Positions 33,850-44,479 of a stretch of DNA of 64,000 nt are shown piece by piece. The notes under the pieces were generated by a model, which worked only from the letters and a program-made list of their open reading frames with translations, did not search any database and was not told the DNA's origin. Numbering within the stretch: the first letter of the stretch is position 1; each line of letters starts with the position of its first letter. Origin of the DNA: Anastrepha obliqua (taxonomy: Eukaryota > Arthropoda > Insecta > Diptera > Tephritidae); the NCBI RefSeq assembly GCF_027943255.1, contig NC_072893.1:122387784-122451783 (forward strand). Reading direction: 5' to 3'. A program made the position numbers and the translations under genes.

Positions 33850-34740
33850 TGTTGTTAGTTGTCAGTGGGTTAATTTTCCCTTTTTTACTATATTTTTTTG
33901 TGCAATTCTTATAGTTTTGGATTCAAATAGTTGACGGAATGGCCTGGTCGTGGTCGTATTGTTGTTTTTTTTTTTGTTGGAAAGTCGTCAATGGGTTGAT
34001 TTAGCCTTTTTACTATATTTATTTCCTTTCATACAGTTGTTTTTTAGTCGTCAATGGGTTGATTTAGCCTTTTTACTATATTTATTTCCTTTCATACAGT
34101 TCTTTATTCAAAAAGTTGGCGGGATGTTGAATTTTTTAGATTTGGGTTATGGTCATGGAAGGGTTAATTTTTTGAAAACTAAATAAATATTGCTTTTCTT
34201 TATGACATTCCTACAGTTTTTGATTCAAATCGTTGGCGGAACGTTAAAATGTTTAGATTTGTATTAATGGTCGTGAAGGGGTTAATTATTTTTTTGCTCG
34301 TGAATGGGCTAATTTTAATTTGTTTCTCATATTTATATTCTTTGTGCAACTGTGAAAGTTTTTGATTGAAATAGTGGACGGGATGTTGGAAAGTTTAGAT
34401 TTGTATTAATGGTCGTGGAAGGGTTACTTTCTTTTTCTACTATACTTGCTTTTCTTTATGATATTACAGCGTTTGATTTAAACAGTTGAAGGAATATTGA
34501 AATCCTTAGGTTTGTATTAATGGTCGTGTAAGGGTTAATCTTTTTTTTTTTGCTAGTGAGTGGGTTAATTAAATTTTTTTTCTAATACTTATCTTCATGC
34601 AACTTTTACAGTTGCGGATACAAATATTTGACAGTGTGTTGAAATGTTTAAATTTATATTAATGGTCGTGAATGGGTTAATTTAACTTGTATGCCCTTTA
34701 TTTATTTTTATTTATGAAATTCGTTGAATTTTTGATTCAA
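33850..34740. repeat. Satellite array, degenerate units
   Basis: TTTTTGATTCAAATAGTTG-like words start units at about 33915, 34104, 34216, 34357, 34468, 34612 and 34732. Between them GTATTAATGGTCGTGAAGGG and ATTTATTTCCTTTCATACAG recur. A 56-bp block is repeated exactly at 33983-34038 and 34046-34101 (63-bp step), a recent local duplication. No coding sequence. Confidence 0.82.
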
Positions 34741-35086
34741 ATAATAAAATAAAAAAATTAAAAATGCTCAACAGAAATGGTCATTTGACCCACTGTGCGG
34801 TACCTTCAACTCCTTTGTTTTTACATAACATAACTTTAAATTTTGAAAAAATATTCATGAATAGTCAACCAAGAAAAAATTTCGCTTTAGATAGAACTTT
34901 CTAGAACTATAAGTTCTACTTCAACTCAAAATTTCCCATCACAGAAAGTTTTTCTGATCTCTAATGATTTTTCTCAATTCTCTGAAACTTTTTCGAAAAA
35001 CCAAAAAAATTGCCAATAAAGTATGCGATAACAAGGAAACAAACCATATCTCCCACAACCAACTGCTCTCAACCACATTGCCTCCA

Positions 35087-35136
35087 CTTCTGTCTCTCGC
35101 TCTCGCTCTATCTCTTCCGCTCTCTCTGTATATCCT
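35087..35136. promoter_or_regulatory. CTCTC/GAGAG-rich tract
   Basis: TCTGTCTCTCGCTCTCGCTC and CCGCTCTCTCTG give several GAGAG pentamers on the minus strand, the known binding motif of the fly GAGA factor. The tract lies about 335-380 bp upstream of the candidate start site at 35469. Functional role inferred. Confidence 0.4.
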
Positions 35137-35466
35137 CCAAATAAGCACTTTCGCTCCACAAGTACTGAAAGAAAAAAGTATCTATGGCTCTTCGGAAAAA
35201 TTAAAAACTTCCCAGCGTCAGAATATCCCTCCAGACACACACATACGCATGCATCACTCATCGTATGTATGAATGGATGTAAGCGCGGGTGTATGTGTGC
35301 GTGCGTTTATGCCCAAAATATCCAACTCACTTACTTATTACTTTCCCACCTATGTATAGAGGAAGTGGTAGAAAAGTGCTCTACGCGTACTTGTGTGTAG
35401 ATACTTGCCAGCCGGCGTTGCTGCTATCACTCCAAGCTAAGCCAATCCAATTGGAACTTCAACGAA

Positions 35467-35501
35467 TCAGTCTGAAGTTGTTAGTCGGCGTGTTGAGTTG
35501 T
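35467..35501 (+). promoter_or_regulatory. Candidate Inr+DPE core promoter, A+1 at 35469
   Basis: TCAGTC at 35467-35472 matches the initiator TCAKTY in all six positions. AGTTGT at +28 to +33 (35496-35501) matches the downstream element RGWYVT in all six. This spacing is the diagnostic arrangement of TATA-less fly promoters. The sequence that follows (to about 35780) is rich in GTGAAAA and GTGTGAA words and has no long open frame, as in fly 5' untranslated exons. No coding exon is visible afterwards, so the gene would have to continue beyond a long intron. Confidence 0.5.
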
Positions 35502-36199
35502 TTCGTGCGCGACTTAATTCAAATTGGAACACGTGTTGGGCAATCCAGTTTAGTGATGAAAGTGATTTGGAAAACATAAATTAAAAAAATACTATTATTT
35601 ACAATTTAGTGAAAAAATCTGATGAACTGCGTGCATTGAAGGGTGCATAAATTCCCAGATGAGTGAATTGAAAAGTGAAAAAAAGTTTGTGAACATAAAT
35701 CAAATTTGAATATGCGTTGGAAAATGAATGTGTGAAAAATTTTTTGAGAAAATATTTTCGAGCGTGAACAAAAAAAATATGAGACTATAGATTATTGATT
35801 TAAAAAGACAAATTGGGGATTGAGCAAAAAATGTAATAAGAAAATTTTAGTAGAAAAGAAATTTGGTAGAGAAGTAGATTTCCGTTAACAAATTTCCGCA
35901 TTTTCATTAACATTTTTCATATCTATATCTGACTACAACAAAAACTAATCACACCGCACTTACAAGCCCAATATTCATTTTTACTATTTGAATTAATATT
36001 TTTCTTCTTATATTATTATATTCTTCTTATATTATTATTTGTGTGTATGTGCAATTTATATTTTCCTTGAGTTTTAAAAATTTGTTTGATATTTTTTATA
36101 TTTACATTTTTTTATTTTTATTTGTTTTTTTTATTTTATATTTTTTTCACAATATTAACAAAACATATCAAATAAATTTAAAATTGGTATATTGAAAAT

Positions 36200-36530
36200 T
36201 AAAAAATAAAAAAAAAAATATTAAAAATAAATTATTAAGAATAAACTTGAAAGTAAATATTAAAAATACATTTCAAAAATATGGAAAGTACTAAAATTAT
36301 TAAGACTAACTTCAAACTAAATATCAAAAATATATTGAAAAAAATATTAAAAGTAATAAGATTACTAAGAATAAACTTTAAGCTAAATAAAAATATATTT
36401 AAAAAACATTAAAAAAAATTATTAAGAATAAATTTGAAAGTAAATAAAAATTTATTTAAAAAAATATTAAAAATATTAAGAATAAACGTGAAACCAAATA
36501 TTAAAAATATATGATTTAAAAAAAAAACTG
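36200..36530. repeat. AT-rich minisatellite
   Basis: Units built on ATTAAGAATAAACTTGAAAG and TAAATATTAAAAATA recur at about 36233, 36297, 36353, 36418 and 36472. The step is variable, roughly 55-65 bp. Confidence 0.6.
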
Positions 36531-36639
36531 CATAAATGTTAAAAATATTTTTTTATAATATTTAATACTTTTTTGTACATAAAATAATAATATGATTTGA
36601 TTTGTAAGAAAATATTTATGTAAATTTTTTTTTTATAAA

Positions 36640-37740
36640 CAAATATAGTTTTTAATCATTAAAAATGTGTATTTTAATTTTTATTGCCTTGTTACATTTT
36701 TTTCATGTAATAATCTTTTTTCGAGAATAAATAACGAATAAATTATATTTTTAAAATTTGGGTATGCTCTCAGTTGCACGAATAATCAGAGAATAAAAAA
36801 ACATATATATATTTTTTTTTGGTTAACATTTTTTTTCTAAAAAATAAATAATTTTTTTTTATAAATTTTTTTTATTATTAAAATTTTTTCTGTTATGCAA
36901 CAATCCTTTCTTTGCAAATGAATAATACAAAAAATTTAATTTTAAAAATTTTGGCCTATTTTTTAGTTGCACAACTAAATCAAAAAATAAGAATAAATAA
37001 ATGTAAAAAAGTTTTTCATCTTTTAAAAATTTATTTTTTTGTTAACATTTTTTTTTCTAAAAACTAAATATAATTTTTTAACATTTCAAAATATAATTTT
37101 TTTTAAATCCAACAATCCATTTTTCCGAAGTGAATAATAAAAAAAGGATATATCAAAAAATTTCGCCTACTCTGCAGTTGCTCAACTAAATCAAAGAATA
37201 AGAAAAAATAAATATAATTTTTTATTATTTAAAAATAAATTTTTTTATTATTAAAATTTTTTCTGTTATGCAACAATCCTTTCTTCGCAAATGAATAATA
37301 CAAAAAATTTAATTTTAAAAATTTTGGCCTATTTTTTAGTTGCACAACTAAATCAAAAAATAAGAAGAAATAAATGTAAAAAAGTTTTTAATCTTTTAAA
37401 AATTTATTTTTTTTATAAACAGTTTTTTTTCTAAAAACTAAATATAATTTTTTAACATTTCAAAATATAATTTTTTTTAAATCCAACAATCCATTTTTCC
37501 GAAGTGAATAATAAAAAAAGGATATATCAAAAAATTTCGCCTACTCTGCAGTTGCTCAACTAAATCAAAGAATAAGAAAAGATAAATATAATTTTTTATT
37601 ATTTAAAAATAAAATTTTTTTATTTTTAAAATTTTTGTATTATTATAAAATTGTTTTTCTTGTGCAAAAATATTTTTTTCGGAAATGAATAATGGACAAC
37701 TTTGGTTGCACCACAAAATCAAAGAATAAAAAATTCAAAA
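36640..37740. repeat. ~187-bp satellite with a 373-bp dimer repeated
   Basis: CTGTTATGCAACAATCCTTT starts at 36890 and again at 37263, and almost the whole 373 bp between is repeated in order. Each 373-bp unit holds two related halves: one with GGCCTATTTTTTAGTTGCAC and one with CGCCTACTCTGCAGTTGCTC. More diverged halves flank them at about 36690 and 37640. Thus a basic unit of about 187 bp has been organised as dimers. Confidence 0.82.
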
Positions 37741-39450
37741 AAAAAAAAATAAACTGCAAGTCATGACAACCAACTGTTCATTAGAAATGCCAGAAAAGGG
37801 ACGAAAAGCTCACACTAACGCGCAGTCACCCCACTGGCATGCGTTCAAACTCACCCACCCTATTTCAAGCTGACTTACTACCTACATATAAATGTATGTA
37901 TTTGTGCACACACACATATGTAAAGTCGTATGTAAATAAATTTATCATCAGCACACATTAGTCTTTGGCCTGAGTTTAGCCTAACTTTAGTCGAAATTTA
38001 GCTTTGCGCTTACTTTCATTTTCCGTCCGTCCAGCCAAACCAACGCACGCACGCACCCTCAGACATTGTGTGTTGTGTTGCACCCCGCATAAAGGAGTCA
38101 TAAATGACACCTCATACGATATTCTCTATTAGTCACCTCATTTTTGGATTTTTCCCAACCACTCACCACACACTCACCCGCCCCTCAACCACACTCAGTT
38201 ACGCGTCTTTGCATTTTGCGTAACCTAGGGGTAAGGTAAGGGTTGGGCCCTTGAAATCAAGGCCGTCGAGGTTTCTAATCAGCAGTTCGCCATTACGTCT
38301 TTGCGATTATTATTTTTAATTTTTTTTATCAAATTGTGTATATTTTCTTATTTACACATAATTCTCTTTCTCAGTATTTGTTTTACTCGTTCCAATTTTG
38401 TTTGCTTCCTTTTTTTAATTTTTGTTCTTGTTGGCCTGTTTGTCATTGTTTGCAGGCTTCGCAGTGGAAGCGCATTTTCCACTTGGAAATCAGGGGTGTT
38501 CGGTTATGTTTGCGTTTGTTGTCAAATGTGGCTTGTTGTCACCCTGTTTTGAGTGTATTTGTATAGCCTGCAAAATGTGTTTCTTGCGCTCTCATTGAAT
38601 GATAGGTATAGTGCATAAGTAAGGTACTTCCCTTGTGTTGTTTTTTTTGTTTTTGTATTTTTTTGTTTTTGTTTTTTTGCCTTTCTTTCTCCTTCTGTTT
38701 TTCTGAGTTAAATGTATGCGGTAATTTTTGTTGACTTTTATTTACCTTTATTTACTTGTTGTGGTGCTTGTTGGCTTAAAATATCTCCTATTGTATGCTA
38801 TATTTTTGAAAGCTTTCTAAAAACAAAATATTTTTATTGTTAATACCTGTTTCCCCTTATTTTAGAATCTTAATACTTCTAATAATTCGAAATAATGCAA
38901 AAATTTCTTATGAAATCTGCGCATTAATTCGAAGAATACAACTCAAGAAAGCACAAACCGCTCAAACTTTTTGAAACTATATTTAAAAATACTTACAAAA
39001 AAGGTTAGCGCTCATAAATGATAAACAAATATCGCATAAACTCATCTAATTACAATACACCGCATATCTCTTCCAAAATATAAACTAAAGAACATAGTAT
39101 TCCAAAAGCTCGGTTTTCGTCAATATTAAAGTGCCCAAAAACACTATAAAAATCTGACAAAGCATCATCACAACACTCTCGCGCATAAAATGCTCTGAAA
39201 GTCGTGTTTTATCTACTCAATCTATTATTCAAAAAACGCTATTCCACGAATTCAATTATTGGATATCTATCTTAAAAGTGTTTCGTAATAAAAGTGTTTG
39301 CTATCTATAAACAAAATGTTGCAAAAGTCTACAACAGCGACTGGGCTAAAATGCCAAGAAAATGCCGAAATAATTGGAAAATGTAGGTAAAATATTAATT
39401 CACTAAAAAATGGTATATTTCAATACAAATACGTATGTATAAATATAAAT
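37741..39450. other. No gene recognised
   Basis: CA- and CAC-rich sequence at 37800-38220, then T-rich sequence. The open frames at 38301-38566 are hydrophobic readings of T-rich DNA without motifs. Confidence 0.45.
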
Positions 39451-39452
39451 TG

Positions 39453-39545
39453 AAGAAGAAGAGGCCGGCCGATGAGAGAAAAACGATGGAGAGATGACAT
39501 CGAAGGCGACTTTGTAGCTACGGGCATTCAGTGGTCTTACTTCAT
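39453..39545 (+). pseudogene. LINE carboxyl-end scrap
   Basis: One plus frame reads RRRGRPMREKRWRDDIEGDF followed by VATGIQW, resembling the K-R-G-R-P...RWxDDxExDL...G tail of some LINE proteins. It abuts the Tc1 fragment at 39549. Confidence 0.4.
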
Positions 39546-39548
39546 TAG

Positions 39549-40235
39549 GTCTTCTCCACACATATGATTGTCGATCTGACCCAAATATGTTAAACTTGCT
39601 TTCATGATTGATTCCAGCACTCGGGAATCCTTATCCAAATGACGCTTTGCAAATTTTCTCTTGTGCCGGTTAATCTCATTGATGAAAGGTTTTTATTTTC
39701 GTGCAACTCTTCCATTATAATTATTCTTTCACAACACTTTACGTATACTTTTGGGGTTAAAGGTAATATTAATGTGTTGGGCGACTTCTGTTGCGAGCTT
39801 AGGACCGCAAATTTGAATTTTTCTCAATTTGTTGCACTATCCACCGTTCAACTGCAGCCGAAAACAGTTTTGGTCGTCCCGATTTCTTTTTATTTTCCAC
39901 GGATTTTGTTTCTTTAAAACGTTTTATCACGTCGTATACATTCGAACGCGGTCTCTCCACTATTTCCGTGATTTCCCAAATGGTTTTATTCTTTTCATGA
40001 TGACTAATAATTAAATTTCTGACTTGAATTGAGCTTTGTCAACACTGTCTACCCGTGTCTATAATTTCGATTATTATTAAAAAAAAACACGACTGAAATT
40101 TTATTTTAATTTATTACATTTGGTTCTTTGTTTGCACTGTTCCACCGAGAGCAAATTAATTGTGGGATTCCTCGTTTTAAAGTGACTACTAATCGCAATA
40201 ATGTCAGATGTCCGGCTTCTTTTTTGACATCAATT
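39549..40235 (-). pseudogene. Tc1-like transposase, amino half, decayed
   Basis: Minus strand, right to left: VRNLIISHHEKNKTIWEI (near 40020), TEIVERPRSNVYDVIKRF and KETKSVENKKKSGRPK (paired helix-turn-helix and GRPR-like hook), FSAAVERWIVQQIEKN, then frame-broken pieces. In the last part ESKFNIFGSDRQSYVW matches the first catalytic region (DESKFNxFGSDG) of Tc1 enzymes, with the aspartate lost at a frame break. The fragment stops at about 39549. The catalytic second and third Asp regions are missing here; the Tc1 carboxyl pieces at 43.6-44.2 kb are a different copy on the other strand. Confidence 0.78.
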
Positions 40236-40239
40236 TTGC

Positions 40240-40796
40240 GAATGCTGCATAATACATTTTTTTATATCAAGGAGATAATAGATTTGTAAATTCTAATTAC
40301 TATTTTTAGAATCCTATTTGAATACCTAATAGCAAAATATAAAAATAAAAATATTCAACTTGCGTTTCTTACAAAAATTTTGAATTTGAAGCTGCATGCT
40401 TTGTATGTCCGAGTTCTTTATTGTGGCACTGATATCAAACGAAAAGCTGATGGCCGACTGACGAGGAGGCGAATTATAACGACAATGGTTTACCCCGACC
40501 TATGATGCTGTGATGATGATAATGGATGTTGATAAATATAAATTTCGTATACGCTCGCTCGTCGGGTTAGTAGAAAAAAGTTTATTAGACATGGATTGCA
40601 CTTTTTGGAGTTGAAACAAACGTTGTTGCCCTGATAGAAGCTACTCCAAGCAGACAGGTCTGCAAGGGCACACCTTAAGGCGGAGTCTCCCTTTTTTGAG
40701 TTTTGCCGTTGAACTCGCTGTTGCTGACTCTGAAGAGTCTGCCACCCCACTAACGCGACCACACTTAGAAGCTGATCAGAGAGTAGAGGACTCTAC
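40240..40796. other. No gene recognised
   Basis: A minus open frame (40762-40490) has Q/S-rich sequence with no familiar motif. Confidence 0.4.
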
Positions 40797-41056
40797 ATAA
40801 ATGTCTCCAAAACTTTACTAATTCTCTTTACAAAGAAACATAGGCTTCCGATAATCTCTCCACTAGTTTTTAAGGATGTGGGGATACCCTTGAGCGAGAA
40901 TGTTAAGTACTTAGGACTCATATTAGATAGGCAACTGACTTGGAAACCAAATATTGAGGAAAAAGTAAAGTTACTTTATATTGCTGCAAAAAGGCAGTCG
41001 GTATTAAATGAGGTTAACAACACCTCGTGCTACACATTGGCTCTATACTTCCGTAG
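40797..41056 (+). pseudogene. LINE reverse-transcriptase end, 5' of an insertion
   Basis: The frame reads LLILFTKKHRLPIISPLVFK, IPLSENVKYLGLILDRQLTW and KPNIEEKVKLLYIAAKRQ. This is the end of a LINE reverse transcriptase (K-T-x-x-x-L-F-T-R...V-K-Y-L-G-V-x-L-D...W). It continues without a stop to 41056, where an R1-like LINE tail has been inserted. The rest of the same LINE resumes at 41422. Confidence 0.85.
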
Positions 41057-41411
41057 TTTTTTTTTTTTGTTATTTTGGGGATGAGTTCAAAATGCCTAAT
41101 GCAACATCAAAGCATCAGTCCGGTACGTCCAGAGAATGAAAATCTCCCCTCGTTTGGAACCGTCACCCGCCCTGCAACCATTTTCGAATTACTTCAGAGT
41201 GGCGTTCCAACATCCTCATTACAATATCTATGCCTGTGTGCTTATGTGCCTGCGTCCAGGTCCCGCCTTTTTATCCGTAGAATTTTTTCTGCGAAACCAC
41301 TGATGATTTGACACGTTTCCTCGCTGCTTTGCATCTTGTCGATTACATTTTCAGTGGTTATGTGACCGACCTTCCAACGTTCGACGTTCTTGTACTACTT
41401 CTACTACAACT
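41057..41411 (-). mobile_element. R1-clade-like LINE 3' end with poly(A), inserted in another LINE
   Basis: ACTTCCGTAG at 41047-41056 and ACTTCTGTAG at 41412-41421 are a 10-bp target duplication with one later change. Next to the left copy is a T-run (41057-41069), the poly(A) tail of a minus-strand insert. The minus frame ending with a stop at 41242-41244 reads WKVGHITTENVIDKMQSSEE, then QIISGFAEKILRIKRRDLDA, the carboxyl tail of R1-like LINE proteins (T-P-E-x-V-x-x-M...W-x-x-V-x-x-F-x-x-x-I-L). No RNase H follows. 5'-truncated to 355 bp. Confidence 0.8.
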
Positions 41412-41900
41412 ACTTCTGTAGTTAGGCCAATCAAGACGAGTTATGCTAAAATCATGAGTAAGCCCCAAAGAACAGCTTTTTTATGCATTTCTGGTGCTTT
41501 AAGGACTACCACAAACAAAGCGCTAGAAGTGCTAATCAACCTGCCTGCACTAAATCTTGTAGCGAAACACGTGGCCCATCACCTCGGCGAGTTAGACTCA
41601 AAAGTATGGTGCTATGGAAAGACCGGCGGTTTGGTCACGCCTCTATTTTGCACACTCTGAATAGTCATAAACAAGAAATGGACTACTTTATTCTTAGACT
41701 CAACTTCGACAGACTCTTCAAAACGAGCATACCGTCAAGAAAAGGGTGGAAAATACCAAGGTCATAGAGAGGGGGGCATTAAATTTCTATACAGATGGTT
41801 CCAAGCTAGACAATAAGGTTAGGTTGAATACTCCTATGGTAGTTTCGAAGAAATTAGGACTTGAACTATGTGTACCACTGCAGCGTCTACGGTTTGAGTC
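41412..41900 (+). pseudogene. Same LINE, connection to RNase H, 3' of the insertion
   Basis: VVRPIKTSYAKIMSKPQRTA continues the reverse-transcriptase reading. FLCISGALRTTTNKALEVLI follows, the conserved block between reverse transcriptase and RNase H. After frame breaks, FYTDGSKLDNKV (about 41790) opens the RNase H domain with its first aspartate (Y-T-D-G-S). The rest of RNase H is unreadable. The GALRTTPTLAL block of the LINE at 63.7 kb is the same region. Confidence 0.82.
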
Positions 41901-43555
41901 ATGTACTTCACTTTGAAGAAAATATATGAATAATAATTTATTTAATATATTTTATTTATTTATCATAATTTATATATTTTCTGACACGTGCAGTAAGAAA
42001 CTTTTACAGAATTTTTATTAATTTTATTATCCCACCACCGTTGCCTAACCCCTGAAATCCATTCGACTTTAAATTCACTGAAATCTACACTCACCTTAAT
42101 TTCAGAATTGCTAACACAGCAAGAAAAAAGCAAACTACAACAGTGCCAACACAAAACTTGTCACTCTTCAATGAGTTTTTTCACGCTTAATTAGACACAG
42201 TGACAATAAGTCACAACTCCTCCAACTAACGGTCTTACTTTCATACCCACAACACAGCAAAACTCCAATACAAAACTGGAAAGAACAAAGAAAGTAGGCG
42301 AAAACCCAATAGCAGTGGCAAAGGGGAAAAGCCAGACGGACAGACAGTTCTGCTGGGCAGTTGGCGCACCCCAAAAAATGCAAACTTAATGGAAGTAGAA
42401 AGAAGCAAGAAAAGTGGCAAGAACTGTGGCTGGCTGAGTTTGTTGGCATAGAAACTGCTTTGCCTTTGAAGATAATTGCTTAGCTGAAGTTTTTTCTTCG
42501 CATTTCTTAACTTTCTTTTTTTCTCAAGCAGCTTTCCAACGTCCATTTTTGATTTTGCTAACTCTGCTTGCTGCAAAGTTTTTCTTTATATTTCTTTTGT
42601 TTCAAACATCATCCTTAGTATCCCTATTCAAATTATTTTGCTACTACTGCGCACTGCCGCTTGTGTACAACCTCTTTTAATTATTTGGAATATTTGCAAT
42701 ATTTTTTTTTTTCATTTTGCAAGGCTTCGCAATTAACTTTTACGCACACGCCACGCGAAATGCTACGTAAATAGATAAAAAGCTCTTGTTGGAGGTAAAT
42801 TCCGCGCAGTTCGGTTCGTTTATTGTAGCCACAACATTCCGCAATCTTGTCCCCGCAAATCACAGTTTTTATTACCTTCTCTCAGTGCTATTTTTTATTC
42901 GCCCCTGGGTCTGCCACTTTGTGTCCGACCATCACTGCGCCGCCTAGCCATTTTAATTACACTCGACTGCGCTCGTCTATCATAATTTTCCAGTAGCTAA
43001 TGTCCATTTTCATACTCTTTTTATTATATTTTTATTATTCTCAAACTTGCAAATTTTTTTGCACGGATGCTTTATCATCTAAAAAACCAAATATTTATAG
43101 CCACACAGTGCACAGCCTCGCCGGTCTATGCAATGCTCCTACTCGCAGGCAACGTTGTCTTTTTCGCGCCACGAATGCCCAACACGTACGCTTAGGAAGG
43201 CAACAAAAACTTTGCACACGCAACGTTGCATTTTTATGACAGCAGTTTATTTGAAAAACATTTTTTTTATGTTTTGTTTTCTTTGTTGCACTGAAAGTGC
43301 GTCGGAATCTGTCGATGTGAAGTTTTTCACAATTTTTGCGTGAATTTTTTTATGACCCTTTGTTGTGCAACAAAAAAATATATGACTTTCGCTACATAGC
43401 CGCATAACGATTTATTAGTCTCCTAAGTTTAATTTGAAGAAAAATACCATATTTTAAATTAGTTTAAAATCCATAAATTTGGCAATCCGTTTTTTTTTCT
43501 GTTACATTCTTGAATATGTTTCGATTAATTTTTGTTCAGCTTGGCTCACATTTCG
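41901..43555. other. No gene recognised
   Basis: Mixed-composition sequence. Minus open frames at 42449-42168 and 42576-42241 overlap and have no motif. Probably unique spacer. Confidence 0.4.
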
Positions 43556-44185
43556 ACGCCCTATGCTCCAACTACAAGTTAGAGGATCATATGTATATTG
43601 ATTCGCAGTTCAAGGTAGGGTAAGAGGGGTTCTCTGTAAACGACTCGATGCCACTCTCTACTAGCCCGGAGTTTAATCCTATACAGAATCTTTGGCACAA
43701 TTTGAAAGCTTAAGCAACAAATAGAATATCCAAGGCTTTACCAGAGCTTAGCCCACAATTTGACGCCCTATGCTCCAACTAGGAGCTAGAGGATCTGATA
43801 TATAAGAGAATATATAGGCTCCCAATTGAGGAGTCTTCCATTGTCATTAATATCAATGTCAAATTCCAAAAAAAGATAGTGACGTAAAGTCAAGGTGTGA
43901 ACTCCTCGATGCCGCTCCTCTACTAAGACGAACCTTAATCCTATACAGAATATTTGGCAAAAGTAGGAAGCGCAGGTAACAAATAGAATACCCAAAGCTA
44001 TACCTGAGTTGAAGCGAATCGCTGAAAGGGCTTAGTGTAGCCGAATTGCTGACGGAACAACCATAAAACATTTGTTTACTTCCATGTCGGCTTCCAAGGC
44101 TTTATCTGCGCTGAAGCGAATCGTTGACGAAGCTAAGTTTAGCGGAATTGCTGAAGGAACAAACATGAAAAAATTTCTTTACTTC
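43556..44185 (+). pseudogene. Tc1-like transposase carboxyl ends and a dispersed repeat
   Basis: FNPIQNLWHNLKA (about 43671) and LNPIQNIWQK (about 43933) match the D-L-N-P-I-E-N-L-W-x-x-L-K end of Tc1 transposases. TNRISKALPEL, TNRIPKAIPELKRIAERA and SKALSALKRIVDEA are three related copies of the following helix. CCCTATGCTCCAACTA occurs at about 43559 and 43767 and, inverted, near 54100. The layout looks like duplicated fragments of one old element. The third catalytic Asp is replaced or missing (PEF, TNL for PDL). Confidence 0.6.
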
Positions 44186-44379
44186 CATAGAGGAGCAGAA
44201 TTAAAGGGTGTTCCCTGAACTAATCAATATCTCCCTCTTATTCCAACTAACTTACTTTACTAACAACTTTCAATATAATTTGAAAGCGTCTGTAGAATAT
44301 TGTGGAGCAACTGGGATGGAGTTAAAACAATAAAACTTTTGCTTGCTACCCAACGTCTCATAATAAAATAAACATAAAT

Positions 44380-44421
44380 AATTGGAGCGTACGCTTCTGT
44401 TAGGTGTTTGGCCGAGCTTAT
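44380..44421 (-). mobile_element. SINE copy F, tail only
   Basis: Read on the minus strand, AAGCTCGGCCAAACACCTAA followed by AAGCGTACGCTCC matches the 3' tail of SINE copy C (AACTCGGCCAAACACCCAA, TAAGCGCCC). No head or body is visible. Confidence 0.6.
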
Positions 44422-44479
44422 TTGATTTCCTAACATATAAAGACAGTTTGGAGACAATTAGTTGTACGCTTAGGAAATA

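Noticed and set aside
33850..37740. CRISPR-like array
   Set aside because: Repeats are degenerate, long and AT-rich, spacer-repeat structure is absent, and the genome is eukaryotic.
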